Part shown: positions 32,463 to 44,374 of the stretch, piece after piece
Layout of the letters: each line of letters begins with the position of its first letter
How positions within the stretch are numbered: the stretch's first letter is position 1
Source of the DNA: Perognathus longimembris pacificus
Taxonomy: Eukaryota > Chordata > Mammalia > Rodentia > Heteromyidae
Assembly: GCF_023159225.1 (NCBI RefSeq)
Contig: NC_063170.1
Coordinates: forward strand, 24,392,301 to 24,456,300
Length of the DNA: 64,000 nucleotides
Reading direction: 5' to 3'
Position numbers and translations under genes: made by a program
Notes under the pieces: generated by a model
Told to the model about the DNA's origin: nothing
The model's database searches: none
What the model saw: only the letters and a program-made list of their open reading frames with translations

Positions 32463-33741
32463 TTCCAGGCACACCTGGAATCCTACCAATTACACACCAA
32501 GAACAGTGCTGGAGGAATTACAATTCCCAACATCAAGCTGTATTATAAAGCTATAGTAATAAAAACAGCTTGGTATTGGCACCGGAACAGGCCTGAAGAC
32601 CAATGGAACAGAATTGAAGACCCAGAAATGAACCCACAGAACTACGCCTACTTAATCTTTGATAAAGGAGCTAAAACAATAGTTTGGGAGAAAGATAGCC
32701 TCTTTAACAAATGGTGCTGGCAAAACTGGCTCAACAAATGCAACAAACTAAAACTAGATCCTTATATATCACCCAGCACCAAAATCAATTCCAAATGGAT
32801 TAAAGACCTCAAAATCAAAACAGACACCCTGAAGGAGTAGGAGAAACACTTGGGCTCCTTGGTGCAGGACGGAACTTCCTTAACAATGACCCAGAAAGGA
32901 TACAAATCAGAGAAAGGTTGGACAAATGGGACTGCATCAAACTGCAGAGCTTCTGCAGGGCAAAGGACATAGCTCGCAAGATAAACAGAAAGCCCACAGA
33001 CTGGGTGAAGATCTTTACTGGCCATTCAACGGACAAAGGCCTCATCTCTAAAATATATGCAGAACTAAAAAAATTACCTTCTTCCAAAACAAAACCGCAA
33101 AGAACCAATATCCCCCTCATCAAGTGGGCTAAAGACTTACAAAGAGACTTCTCTGATGAGGAAATGAGAATGGCCAAGAGACATACAAAAAAGTGCTCTA
33201 CATCACTGGCCATAAAAGAAATGCAAATCAAAACAACATTAAGATTCCATCTCACCCCAGTAAGAATGTCCTATATCAAGAAAACTAACAATAACAATTG
33301 TTGGAGGGGATGTGGCCAAAAGGGAACCCTACTTCATTGTTGGTGGGAATGTAAACTGGTTCAGCCACTCTGGAAAGCAGTATGGAGTTTCCTCAGAAGG
33401 CTAAGCATAGAACTCCCCTATGACCCAGCAGCCCCACTTTTGGGTATCTATCCAAAAGACCACAAACAAAATCACACTAAAGCCACCAGCACAACAATGT
33501 TCATCGCAGCACAATTTGTCATAGCTAGAATCTGGAACCAACCCAGATGCCCCTCAGTAGACGAATGGATCAGGAAAATGTGGTACATATATACACAATG
33601 GAATTTTATGCCTCTATCAGAAAGAATGACATTGTCCCATTTGTAAGGAAATGGAAGGACTTGGAAAAAATTATACTAAGTCAAGTGAGCCAGACCCAAA
33701 GAAACATGGACTCTATGGTCTCCCTTATTGGGAATAATTAG
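32463..33741 (+). pseudogene. L1 ORF2p C-terminal fragment, frameshifted
   Basis: Translated pieces give the ORF2p C-terminal third: LIFDKGAK and NKWCWQNW, then [33 protein letters not shown]; then the cysteine/histidine cluster CWRGCGQKGTLLHCWWEC, and CPSVDEWIRKMW near the end. A stop near 32840 with a shift before about 32875, and a second shift near 33595, break the frame. The natural ORF2 stop is the TAG at about 33739-33741. The Cys-rich segment is the nucleic-acid-binding part of ORF2p. Inactive for retrotransposition. Confidence 0.85.
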
Positions 33742-34262
33742 TACAGGTTTAGGCAAGTCATAGCAGAGCATCACAAGGGCCCAATAGCTATACCCTTATG
33801 ATCACATAAGATGATGCTAAGTGAAATGAACTCCATGTTATGGAAATGATTGTTATATCACAGTTGTAACTACTTTCAACGTCCCATCTGTATCTGTAGC
33901 TTCTATTGTTGATGATGTTCTTGTATCACCTTCTTGTGGTTGTACCTACACTAACTCTGTAATGTTATCTGAGTATATTGGAAACCGTGTATACTGGTAT
34001 TAGAAGTAGGAAATTGAAAGGGAATACTAAAATTGAGAGACACAGGGTAAAAAAAGACAAACAACTACAAAAGCAATACTTGCAAAACTGTTTGGTGTAA
34101 GTGAACTGAACACCTCAGGGGGGGGAAAGGGAAAGTGGGAGGAGGGAGGGGGGGAAGGGACAAGGTAACAAACAATACAAGAAATGCATCCAATGCCTAA
34201 AGTATGAAACTGTAACCTCTCTGTACATCAGTTTGATAATAAAAATTTGAAAAAATAAAAAA
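32463..34262 (+). mobile_element. Young 5'-truncated L1 (ORF2 C-terminus + 3'UTR)
   Basis: The element starts inside ORF2 and ends with a 3'UTR that closes in CTGTACATCAGTTTGATAAT, AAAAATTT and an A-rich tail. A G-rich tract typical of L1 3'UTRs is at about 34118-34155. The 3' portion closely matches the twin-primed L1 at 16.6-17.2 kb, so both come from one recent subfamily. 5' truncation removes the promoter, endonuclease and most of the reverse transcriptase. No clear target-site duplication was found by eye. Confidence 0.9.
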
Positions 34263-34426
34263 GAGAGTAAAATGTTAGAGCAAGGTTAAATTGCAAAAAG
34301 ATCATTTAAATATAGATGTTAACATTTTTCTTTCATGATTAATAGATGATGTTGATGTTAAAAAAATAAAAATAAATAAAAATAAAAATTCAATTTAGAT
34401 TAAAAAAAAACTAAAAACAAAAAAAG

Positions 34427-34505
34427 AGCTGGAAGTGGAACTGTGGCTTAAATGGTAGAGCACTAGATTTGCTCAGAGACACTGACTTCAAGCCCTAGGA
34501 TCAAT
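34427..34505 (+). repeat. SINE right monomer alone
   Basis: GAGCTGGAAGTGGAACTGTG, GCTTAAATGGTAGAGCACTA and GACTTCAAGCCCTAGGA form one right-type tRNA-like monomer without a left half. A CA/CG alternating tract (34509-34553) follows it. Confidence 0.65.
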
Positions 34506-34508
34506 GCA

Positions 34509-34553
34509 CACGTGCGTATGCGTGTGCATGTGCACACACATACACACACACAC
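34509..34553. repeat. Alternating CA/CG tract
   Basis: Purine-pyrimidine alternation including CGTGCGTATGCGTG, replacing the tail of the SINE monomer before it. Confidence 0.8.
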
Positions 34554-34949
34554 CTACCAAGTTATGGACTAATTAATTAATTTGGTAGAGATAATTTTAA
34601 GACACAGCAGTCATATTGTGCTGGGGTTATTGTCAGCTGCTTTTGTGAGAACTAGGAGCAAAAAGCCAAGGAGAAAGTTTTGAAAAACATGTTATACGGC
34701 CAGAAAGGGAACTTGTATTAAATTGTAAGATTAACACCATTAAAAAGAAATCAAGTACTTTGCATCAGGATAATGGGAAAGATGCCTTGAGGGCATCTAA
34801 GGAATTGGCCAGACTCCACCCATCTCAGGACCATGGGTATTAAAGGTTTTAATTAATTTGAAAGCCTTTCCTATGAGAAGAAAGTTCCAGAACACCTCTC
34901 ATGCACTCGGCCACCTAGGAAAGTTTTTGTTTGTTTGTTTGTTTGTTTT

Positions 34950-36120
34950 TCCAGGTTTAGCTACCAGCATACTCAGAGGCTGTGCAGCTGTTGTCCCAGG
35001 GGCCGTCACCACCTTGGTGTCTTTCCCATGATATGGATTTGCAAGCCTGCAGAATATAAGAGGTATGGGATCATGGAAGCTTCAACCCAAATTTCAAAGG
35101 ATGGTCTGAAAGCCAGGCAGTGTGCCATGGTCAGGATCTTCGAAGGCAGCCCTTAGGAGGGAAATCTATGAAACTGTGAGGAGGTGTCTGAAGCTGAAGT
35201 ACAGACTCCAATATTTTGGAGATATAATAAATACTGATGAAAGCTTCAGGAAATGAGTGGAGCCAACCCAAGAGAGGTCATGTGGGCTGCAAATGGCATG
35301 GATATTTGAAGGCTGTTCAAGCCCATTGGAACTTACATTATACACATTGGATTCTAGATATGGTTATATAGCATTTGACTTTTTCCCTGCTGGGTTTTGG
35401 TCATATTTTGATGTTCTTCTATTCCCCCCCACTACCACCCCCCCCCCCCGGCTTGGGAATGGGAATATAACTGGGCCATTGTAACTTTTGAGTATGTGAC
35501 TAGCTTTTGATTTTTACAATTCACAGCTAAGTGTATGTCTTGAGTCTCAGAAGATATTTTGCCTTTGGACTTCCTTTTGTGTATACACTGGTCTTAGAGC
35601 TTGAACTTAGGGTCTGTTCATAGTTTCTGAGCCTTCTGGCTCAAGGATAGTGCTCTACTACTTGTACCACTGCTCCACTTTGGGCTTTTTGTTGGTTAAT
35701 TGGGAATATGAGGCTCCTGGACATTCCTTCCCTAGCTTTTGTGATCCTCATATTTTAGCCTCCTGAGTAGCTAGGATTATAGATATGAGCTACCAGTGCT
35801 CAGGTGAATCTGGACTTTTGAACAATGTTGGAACTATTAAACTTTGGGGACTCTTAGAGACACACTGTATCATGAGATGGGCCCTGAAACACTGTGGGGA
35901 AAATGGCCTAAGGTTAAAGATGTGAACATACCTTTCTCAGCTGCTTGTCTTCACATCTCTGATCCTATCCCAAACAATGTATTCATTAAGCACATGGGGT
36001 GTAATGATAAAGGACTTCTTAACTTTGAAGCATCTCATATCCAGTCAAGTCATAGATCTACCTGGAGGAAGAAGGGATGGTATCCTAGCTCCAAAGAGCT
36101 GATTATCTGCATTTGAAATG
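34950..36120 (+). mobile_element. MaLR internal-region fossil, split by a SINE
   Basis: CTTTTTCCCTGCTGGGTTTT, then a C-rich run and GGGAATGGGAATATAACTG, then (after the SINE at 35572-35808) TCTGGACTTTTGAACAATG and ACTTTGGGGACTCTTAGAGA follow the 3' half of MaLR (ERVL-type) internal sequence as I remember it. No retroviral gene is readable and it is non-coding by age. The 5' limit is approximate. Confidence 0.45.
35572..35808 (-). repeat. Composite SINE (7SL-like head + right monomer), reverse
   Basis: TGGCTCAAGGATAGTGCTCT is the right monomer in reverse, GGTTAATTGGGAATATGAGG the linker, and GCCTCCTGAGTAGCTAGGAT the head in reverse. Confidence 0.7.
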
Positions 36121-36125
36121 ATGAG

Positions 36126-36838
36126 TTTCCAGCAGATCTCATTTGCTGTATAAGATTTTGCAAGATCCAGACTTCTGTATTGACCTGCTCCATATGTCCT
36201 ACTTCACTTCAATTTACAATACTGTAGAATGTGTTTCTTCTAAAGTATTTTATTAGTTTTTAAAGCTCACATGCATATTTCTAAAAATGTAAACCATGTG
36301 TTTGACATTCATTTACACTTGCTTTTTTTCTATAAAACAAGAAAAATTTAAATTAACGTTCAAATGCCTTTGGGCTTTTAAATAAATACAACTTTCAGGT
36401 CATTTTTCTTTCCATCGAATTATTGCAAGAGAAAATGTCTTTGAACAATAGAAAGAAATGGTTCAATCCCACGTTCTAAATAAGTGGTATTTTAGTAGAT
36501 TCCAAATTTGGTTAAAGTCCTTGTCCCAGAATTCTGAACTACAAAGCATTTGTTGTCTTTGTCAGAGGTAAAAACAGAGGGTGCTGACCTTTTATTTGTC
36601 TTTACAGCTTTAAGATATAATTTGTTCCAAGAAAGTGCTCTGTACATGAAATATTTGAGTTCTAGCCTTGACTCATTGAGAGCAGGTGTTGCACCCACAC
36701 TTTGCTTGCCATATCAGAGGGAGAATCAAGTAGCATAGACACAAAGAAAGAGGGTGCAGTGCGGAGCGTGTTGATGGTGTTGAGGGAGAGAAATTAGTTT
36801 GCCCTCCATGGAGAGAATATACACAGACATTTTCTTGG
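36126..36838. other. Unique non-coding DNA
   Basis: No gene or repeat recognised. Confidence 0.35.
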
Positions 36839-36841
36839 GGG

Positions 36842-36922
36842 AGAAGATGTTACTGAAGATTGAACCCAGGGACTCAGACATGCTCTCCAAATATTCCACC
36901 ACTGAACTATACCCCCAGTTGT
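36842..36922 (-). repeat. ID-like SINE monomer, reverse strand
   Basis: GATTGAACCCAGGGACTCAG and CCACTGAACTATACCCCCAG are the reversed B-box and 5' end of an ID-type tRNA-derived SINE. Confidence 0.65.
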
Positions 36923-37445
36923 CTACTGAGGTTCTTTTAAGTCAAACTCTGACACTAAGACAAAAACATAAATATGTTCATCATACTATAGTCTTTAATT
37001 ATAAAGAAGGATTGAATGCAAATAAATGGATTTAAGTAAGTTAATGGAATATGAAATGATTGTTGAAATTGAAAATTATAGTATATATGGATAGTGAGCA
37101 CCAAACTTAATATATGAAAAACAAGCAAGGCTGAATGCATTCTGGATAGTTCCATGAATGGAGTACTTTCTGTCTTATGTATATCACAAGCCAATGCTTG
37201 ACACTTTTTGTTCATAGAATTTATCAAAAGTATGCAAATAGTTACTGTTGGGAACAACATTTAAGAAAGGCTTCTAATTTTCATTTTGTATTATTCTACA
37301 CTTGTATTTTCATGCATTCAGGCTATGGACATTGGCTCAGGGACCATTTTTGCTTTTTTTTCATTCTCTTTTTTATACATACATGTAGCACACATACACA
37401 TGAACATTTAAGCAATGTTTAGAGAAAGACAGAAAACACACTCTG
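36923..37445. other. Unique non-coding DNA
   Basis: AT-rich, no gene or repeat recognised. Confidence 0.35.
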
Positions 37446-37650
37446 AGCCAGGTACCGGCTCATGTCTGTAATTCTAGCTACTCGGGAGGCTGAGATCTGA
37501 GGATTTTGGTTCAAATCCAACCTTGGAAGTTAGGTTTGTGAAACTCTTATCTCCAATTATACACTTTTTAAAAATATCAAAAGTGGCTAGACTTGAGCAC
37601 AAAAATCTCAGGGACAAGTCCCAGGAGAACACAGCTTCAGGGAAGGTAGA
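37446..37650 (+). repeat. Composite SINE, 7SL-like head with eroded tail
   Basis: GGCTCATGTCTGTAATTCTA, GCTACTCGGGAGGCTGAGAT and TTGGTTCAAATCCAACCTTG are a well-kept 7SL-like head. The right monomer (AGTGGCTAGACTTGAGCAC) is shortened. Confidence 0.75.
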
Positions 37651-37687
37651 TTTGGGTTTATACCCTAAACAACCTCCTTACCAATTT

Positions 37688-37892
37688 TCCCAAGCTGGGT
37701 AAATTACCTGAGCTTTCTGAACCTCAGTTTTCCTATTTAGAATTGGGAACAATAACCTACCTTTTAAGGCTATTAGGATAGGTAAAATGAGTAATAAATA
37801 ATGCATATTATACATGATAAATAATGCATAAGGCTCAATATAGCTTGCAATCTGGAAAACATTCAGTAAGTGATGTTTATAGTTATTGTTTT
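37688..37892 (+). repeat. MIR SINE fossil
   Basis: AAATTACCTGAGCTTTCTGA, ACCTCAGTTTTCC, TAATAACCTACC-like words, AAAATGAGTAATAAATAATG and ACATTCAGTAAGTGATG track the MIR core and 3' region in order. Confidence 0.7.
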
Positions 37893-37924
37893 TGCTAGCA
37901 TTACTATAATTAGTATTACCACAA

Positions 37925-38515
37925 TAATAGCTAACACCTTTAAACTTTCCATTACAAAGACTATTCTAATGGATCGGGAAAAATTGGTATATATGTATAT
38001 TCACAACAGACTTTTATTCATCTGTCAGGAAATTATGCCATTTGCAGGGAAATTGATAGGCCTGGAAAAAATTATGTTAAGATGAAATAAGTCAGGCTCA
38101 AAGAGACAAAGGGCACACATTTTCTCTCCTTTGTGGGAGTTATACACACACACACACACACACACACACAGGGCTGTATTCATATATACATAAACATATT
38201 ATCTAACGTGTATGCAAGGGAGGATTACAATGGTGTAAGTCTTTCAAACCACTAGTTTATAATTTAACAAAATCCTGGGACACTGAACTATGTGTTGTCC
38301 AGTGTGTGGGGAGAGTTATGGGGAAGTAGAACAGAGGAATGGAGAGAGAAAGAAAGGTGAAATATCATTACAATATTCACTCTACATATGTGGAAATGGA
38401 ACCAGGTAACATGAAGGGAAATTGATGGGTTTGGGAGATGGGGGAGAATGATGGAAGGGGTAACATTGATCAAGATGCCTTGTGCTCATAAATTGACATG
38501 TTGAATTTTTTTAAG
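37925..38515 (+). mobile_element. L1 ORF2 end and 3'UTR fragment
   Basis: GGTATATATGTATATTCACA, then AAATTATGCCATTTGCAGGG and AAAATTATGTTAAGATGAAA are the ORF2 C-terminal coding region with shifts. The 3'UTR runs to CATAAATTGACATGTTG and an A/T-rich end. It contains a (CA)14 tract at 38143-38170. Confidence 0.75.
38143..38170. repeat. (CA)14 microsatellite
   Basis: Pure CA run inside an L1 3'UTR. Confidence 0.95.
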
Positions 38516-39595
38516 GCTATTCTATGTGATTTAATCCTCAGCATTGTTTCAGAGCTAGTTTTAGAAAGAAGAAGTATGGAAGTGCACTCCTAGTATGATT
38601 TAGCTTCTGCAAACTCTAGGTTAATTAGAATGTTCAGAGAATGTTAAAGAGCTGGTTTCATCTCCCATCCATGGCCTTAAATCAAGGCCATATCTCTTGA
38701 AACTCCCATCTAAGACATCTCTTCTCAGTTGCCTTTCCGTATTTAGCCATCATCTTTCTGCAAGGAGCTCCAGTGTCCCTTTGGACTCCATTATCTTTGG
38801 TCTCCAGCTTAGTGTCTATCGATGGGCCCACGGTAGAAACAGACTTTTCTAGCATATGAAAAAAGTTAAGGTGCACTCCTGACCCACAACCATTTCTTGA
38901 CTCTGAAAAGAAATTGTTCCTGGAAGTGCTTCAGGGGAAAGATTTGGAGAAGCAGCTTTCCATTTTGCCTTGAATTGCAAACTCACATTAAAAAACATTA
39001 AGGATAATAAACTGGAAATTCAATTACCAGGCTCGAAGCCAGAACACCGCACACTCGATTTGGATTTGCATCTTAACTTATGGCTTGTTCTTGCCAATAT
39101 TACTTACAATTCAGACCTCTGCTCATGGTATAAAAAGCACTTCTGTGCACAGATGAGTTCTCACAGAGTGCTGTTTTTTTTTTTTCCTTTTAGATAGACC
39201 TGCCCAAATGTCGATTTGAGTATGATTTTAAGTTAGGAGGAAATATACAATATTTTCCCTTTTATTTTTATGTTTTTATTTTCGCACTTTGGGAATTCGT
39301 AGAACTACATGTCAAAGATGTTTAATTTCTACCTAATTCTGGATATCTTTTCTTGGATACCATTAAGATTTCTATTGAGCATACAGCGTAATTTATTTAC
39401 AAAATTCTCATGTTGAGGTATCAATTATCTTTATGAAGATTACTAAATTATGGTGTTGGGGAAAGAATAAGAGTTTATGCAGCAAACTTGGCAAAAAGAT
39501 AATCAGAGCAGAACTACTAAATTCTTGAAGGTAGCATGTTTTAGACATGAAAACTAAATACACAGTACCCTAGAAATGAACTCCTGTTGCTTAAA
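38516..39595. other. Unique non-coding DNA
   Basis: No gene or repeat recognised. Confidence 0.35.
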
Positions 39596-39597
39596 TC

Positions 39598-39750
39598 TTT
39601 TGTGCTTTTGTTCTCTAATCTGTAAAACTGGGATACAGATGAAGGGTCATCTTTTGGTTGTGCAATGATTAGCAGTGTTAATAATTCACATAAACTCCTT
39701 GGGATAGTGCCACGTTAGTGCCTGGCAAGAGTAAAGACTCAATAAATGAT
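39598..39750 (+). repeat. MIR SINE fossil
   Basis: TTGTTCTCTAATCTGTAAAA, CTGGGATACAGATG, CTCCTTGGGATAGTGCC, then GTGCCTGGCAAGAGTAAAGA and CTCAATAAATGAT follow the MIR 3' half. Confidence 0.7.
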
Positions 39751-40247
39751 ATTTTTAAAAATTATGATCAGGTGTAGCTCATAAAAGATGTTTCAAAGAA
39801 ACCTGTATTATTCCGCTTAGGATGGAGAGAACTGTGGTTTCTTGTGGAAGCCCCCAGGACTTGGCCACCTTTCTAGCAGTGAAATTCAGTCTTGGGTGTT
39901 TGGTGGCATAACCTGGTATCAGTGCATCATTTTCAAAAGTTGACAACTTGAATCTGATACAAATGTATAGTGAACACTTGCCAAAGGCTTATTTGGTCCA
40001 CTTAATGGAAGACCCAACAGTCCAAGTTTGTAGTGCTTCAAAGAGAATTAGAAAGACCAAGTAACACATATCTTGAAGGAAGGCTGGGGTTGGACGGCTA
40101 GGTCCAATACAAACTAGTTAATGTTCTATGGGGGGACCCTATAACCTTGGAATTAGATGAAAATTATTAGCATTATCTAGAGGAAAGAGTGTTTTATTTT
40201 CATTGTTATTGGAACAGAACCTACTGCATTGGTATCAGCCTTAACAG

Positions 40248-40716
40248 TAAGGTTGTCCAACATGGCCATGTATCAGAATCAAATGGGAACTCGTTAAGAT
40301 TACAGAAGCCCATTACTTCCCCTTTAATAATCAGGACCTCTATACCCTTCCCTGACTTTCTTTGTAGTTCTGCTGTGCTTCCAAGTTTGATGATCACTGG
40401 AAAGCTCTGCTTCTACAAAGTTGTGAAATATGTAAGTAAATACCTTACGAAGTCAAGATTTAAATGCAAATCTATTATCTTAAGGAATTAGATAGTTCTG
40501 GCATAGCCTAGTATGATAGTGAAAGGTTACATGGTTAGAGTTTTACTTATTTTTTTCATCCTGAGTTACATTAAAAACAAACAAACAAACCTGAAACATT
40601 GGTTGCTAAGTACCACTCCCAGCTTCTGATAAATTGATCTGAGGTGTGGCTTAGGAATTGAGGTGATGAAAATTCTCCTGAAGATTATCATTTGCTATGT
40701 TGAGAACCACTATTCT
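40248..40716 (+). repeat. MER5-type hAT DNA-transposon fossil, split
   Basis: GTATCAGAATCAAATGGGAA and CTCGTTAAGATTACAGA (40269-40305) resemble one part of MER5. GAGGTGTGGCTTAGGAATTG and GTTGAGAACCACTATTC (40640-40716) resemble its end. The sequence between is unrelated and probably inserted or diverged. Non-autonomous and long dead. Confidence 0.5.
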
Positions 40717-41136
40717 TTGAGTCTATCTCTTTTCCTGACTACAATCTACCTTTTATATGGTGTCAATAAAATGGCATGTGCTCAAATTTTGTGTTGTTAA
40801 TGACTTAATAACTTCAATAAGTACAGATTGATTTTGAATGCCGAGGAGCGGAGTAGGCGTAGGGTTGTTTAGTGTCTTCAGAAGTGGGTGCTTTCTGAGG
40901 GGTGCCTAACTCTAGGTTGTAGAACCCAGGATTCCCTAATTAGCATTTCTCCAAAATAAGGTTACTATTCATACAGCTCTATCCAATTTGCAAATCTTTT
41001 AGTTGAGACTAAGCTATAGGTCCTACTTGTTCTAGATAAATCCTTTTTCTTTCCTGGAATGGGACTGAACTCAGTCATTTCCAAATGTCTTCACAAAGAA
41101 TTTTTTTGTCATACATTTAATTCTTTGTTTTTAATC
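40717..41136. other. Unique non-coding DNA
   Basis: No gene or repeat recognised. The CpG-bearing GCCGAGGAGCGGAGTAGGCG at 40841-40860 is unusual for this AT-rich region. Confidence 0.35.
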
Positions 41137-41384
41137 TGGTACTGGTAACTCAAGCTTGTAATCTTAGCTACTCATGAAGTGAAGATCCAGAGGCTTGTGG
41201 TTCTAAACCCAGCCCAGGTTGAAAAGTCTGTGAGACTCTAGTTCCAAAATTACTAGCAAGCTAGATACCAGGGACTCATGCGTACAATCCTAGGTATTCA
41301 GGAGGCTGAGATGTGAGAATCAAGGTGATTCAATACCTACCTAGACAAATAAATCTGAGAATCTCATCTTCAATTGCTTAAGAG
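41137..41384 (+). repeat. Tandem 7SL-like SINE heads
   Basis: Two diverged 7SL-like monomers in a row: TCTGGTACTGGTAACTCAAG to about 41255, and ACCAGGGACTCATGCGTACA with ATTCAGGAGGCTGAGATGTG to about 41380. A G/A-rich tract follows to 41452. Confidence 0.65.
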
Positions 41385-41452
41385 AGGGGGGAGGGGGAAG
41401 GAAGAGGATAAGGGGGAAGGGAGGGAGCGAGAGAGTAAGAGAGAGGGAAAAA
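41385..41452. repeat. G/A-rich purine tract
   Basis: Nearly pure purine run (GAGAGGGGGGAGGGGG and so on) in place of a SINE tail. Confidence 0.85.
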
Positions 41453-42818
41453 ACTCCTATTTAGAATTTTATTCTACACACAAAGGCTGTCACAGGAGCC
41501 CTCTTTCTTCCTAGGATTCTGATGTCCTCTTGGGGAGGGTGCTGCCTGTGTGATGTCATCAGTTAGCTGGATTGTTGAGGGTGGACTCCTTCATCCCCTT
41601 CCACTCACTTAGCTTTTACAAGGAGTCATGTATCTCTTTATTTCATTTCCACACATCTTTGTGTTTGGAACTTTCATAATGATGGTGAAGGTATTTCCCT
41701 TACTATTCTCCATTTTTTTTTTTTTTTTAGGGGAAGCTGCTTGATGTGTGGAAAAAAGCACCAGTAAGAGCTTGGATTCAAGATTACTATGAAAGCACAG
41801 CTAACAAGTTAAGCAAACTCAAGATCATGTCTGACTCTCTCCACCAGAGGTAGAGTGATTTGCTTGTCTTCCTGAGAGGAAAGGAGAAGGAAGAGGTCAA
41901 GAAGGGACAAGGTGAGGGTTTGAAGCTGGGCACCACACTGGGTAAAGAGCATGCATAAGAAAGACTTTGGTTCAAAGTATTTGTGAGGACAATTGTGGCT
42001 GTGTTTGTAGCTCCTGGCATGGCTGTGGTATGAAGCTCTGTTCTTGGCAGTCCTGTTTTCCATGTCTTCAGTGAAGTCTCTCTCACACATAGATGTCTAA
42101 GGTAAGTATGTATACATCTGTAAATGATATATAAAAATGTATCCTAGAATTTTTAATGATTAAAAGGTAAGAGAGTGAAATATAGTGAATATATATACAC
42201 ACATGCACACACATATAATAGCAATATATATAATATATATAACAAAAATTAGGAGGAAATTATACTACTGGAGATCTCTGGATGTCCTGAGCTTCTGAAG
42301 TAGGTCTCAGAACAGACTTATGCACCCCACAAGTAGAGTTACACTGAATTCACTCTCTCCACAAGGATGTAATGAAGAAGACAGAGATCTCTGCTAGATA
42401 CTGTGCAGACTAGAGATGACTCCTCATGGGGCTGACAATCATTTGAAGATGAGATAACCTAAAGAGTTAGACCTTCACACCTCATAAACTATAAGGACCT
42501 TAGAAGTACAAAACTTCCAAGAAAAGAAAGTCTTTTCTAATTAGGAAAGATAAGAAAGCTGCATAGAGAAGAAGGTGCTTAAGCTAAACTGAAAAATAAA
42601 TAGGATTTGAATAAAAAGCAAAAGGAATTCTAAGAAAGAGTCCCATTTATTAGGTAAGGAAAATTCACTCATGTATCTGTTACACCCTGAATTTATTACC
42701 TCAGAACATTTCCTTACTCTTCCATGCTAGCAATACCCTGGCCCTCTACTCCAACCACCTAGTCATGTGATTTCCATCACTATGGCTGGATTCATGGCTG
42801 GTGACTGGTATTCTCCTG
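41453..42818. other. Unique non-coding DNA
   Basis: No gene. A T-run at 41712-41729 and an AT/CA alternating stretch at 42185-42240 are the only low-complexity items. Reverse-strand frames of 93-99 codons at 41787-42090 overlap each other in different frames and lack family features. Confidence 0.35.
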
Positions 42819-42819
42819 A

Positions 42820-42965
42820 TTTATTTCATTGATTCTTCCCCCAAAGTGATTCTGTCCATTGTACAGATAACACAGGCTTGGTTTTGTGAGTGATTTGCTC
42901 CAAATCATAAAGCAAGATCTGGAAATGGAACCCAAAGCTAATGTCAAAGCTCCAACTCTTATCTA
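42820..42965 (-). repeat. MIR SINE fossil, reverse strand
   Basis: CCATTGTACAGATAACACAG, GTGATTTGCTCCAAATCATA, AAGCAAGATCTGGAAATGGA and ACCCAAAGC follow the reverse complement of MIR. Confidence 0.65.
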
Positions 42966-43149
42966 AGTCACACATGGATAATGGAAGCAAGAAGGGAGAA
43001 ATTGCAGGCTCACTATAGTGAGTAGTTAGGCTGTTGAACAACCTATCTGAGGCAAATACAGTTTAACCGGAATGTCATGGGCCTCTTTTCTATTCAAAAG
43101 AAAGGGTGTATGCACCTGCAATACCCCAACATCTGAATTATGCGAACCC

Positions 43150-43480
43150 ATGAGCCTGCAGGTTTAAATCACCCTCTAAATGATTTATGCATGTTGAAGA
43201 TTAGGCATCGCCAATCCCCCCTGTCAAAAAGTGCCCTGCTTTTTGGCATGGAAAAAGGAAGCTAACTCTCAGGTGGCCCTGCAAACTATTAATTGTTGAC
43301 TTCATAGTATTTGCGGTTATTTATCCACACGCATGTACACATTTGCACAGAAATAAATTCACAGGGTACACATGGACATCTGTGCTGAAGCAGGCAGCCA
43401 AGTGTCAGCACATTATCAGATTGAAATTAGCTGTCTGACTCTATTAATAGCTCTGGTTTTCCAGTTTCCAAAATAAAAGA
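43150..43480. promoter_or_regulatory. Candidate conserved non-coding element
   Basis: Repeat-free stretch with GGCATCGCCAATCC, AACTATTAATTGTTGACTTC, AGTATTTGCGGTTATTTATC and CCAAGTGTCAGCACATTATC. Mixed homeodomain, forkhead-like and CpG words suggest constraint. No homology evidence is available here. Confidence 0.25.
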
Positions 43481-43939
43481 TCCCAGAACAGCTGGACTGA
43501 AATGTGAGACAGAACAGAGGAATACAACCCTGTGAGCAGTACTAGTCTGCCTGTAACTGCTAAATAAAGTTTTCAGTTTTGTAGATTTGCAAAGATGCCT
43601 ATAAAAGAACTCTTGAAATGCTAAGTGCCTTTTAAAAACAGCATAACCTCCAACCAGCAAAAGGAGTAGACAATTCCTTATCACTTATAGGAATTGGAAA
43701 ACCCTCAGGTGGTCCATTAAAATTTGAAAACAATACTAAATCCAGGAGCTGGTAGGGTCCTGGTAATAGTCGTATGGCATAAGGGATGGGCAACACACCT
43801 CCATCCACCCAAACACCCACACCAATGTTTCTTCTGCCAACTTATTACTTCTCGATTCCCTACTTTAAGTATTTGGACTTTAAAAAAAATGCAATGTCTT
43901 TCCTAATCCTGTCCAAATGGCCACTCTGCCTTGGATTGG
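43481..43939. other. Unique non-coding DNA
   Basis: No gene or repeat recognised. Confidence 0.35.
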
Positions 43940-44012
43940 CTTTGAACCATACTCTTCAGATTTCAACCTCCTGAGTAGCTAGGGTTACAGGCATGAGCTG
44001 GCACCCAGCTTA
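43940..44012 (-). repeat. 7SL-like SINE head, reverse strand
   Basis: CAACCTCCTGAGTAGCTAGG, GTTACAGGCATGAGCTGGCA is the head in reverse. No tail is seen. Confidence 0.7.
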
Positions 44013-44019
44013 CATCCCA

Positions 44020-44345
44020 CTTGTGACCTCTGTTGTCCCTTCTCCACCTGTCCCCTGGAGTTACTGCCTCACTGTTCCCTGGAGATGTGGCTCACTGGAT
44101 TTTGCTCCATCTTTCACCCAGTATATTTTTTCTTCCTGATAAAATGCTACTCACTACATCAAAGCTCATCTCAACAGCCCCTTCCCCATGTTTGCAAGAT
44201 ACTCCTCCACTGCCCCCTGGCTGCTATGAAGAGTATATCATGAGACAGTCTCCATTCTTTGCATAGCGTCACTTCTCTGATCTATGACAGGGAGTGGTGT
44301 ATCTTTTCCTGGTGCGTGTTTCTTGTTTTCCTGGGAGCTTCTAGC
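44020..44345 (+). mobile_element. L2 LINE 3' fossil
   Basis: ATGCTACTCACTACATCAAA, GCTCATCTCAACAGCCCC and TCCCCATGTTTGCAAG follow the L2 3' end (…CCTTCAAGCTCAGCTCAAATGCC…CCATGAAGCC). Ancient and diverged. Confidence 0.55.
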
Positions 44346-44374
44346 TCCTTATGGCTTTAAAGTGTGACCTTGAG

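Noticed and set aside
32815..33255. 146-codon reverse frame
   Set aside because: Antisense shadow of L1 ORF2.
34950..36120. Possible endogenous retroviral coding region
   Set aside because: Words fit only the non-coding 3' part of MaLR internal sequence. No readable gag, pol or env.
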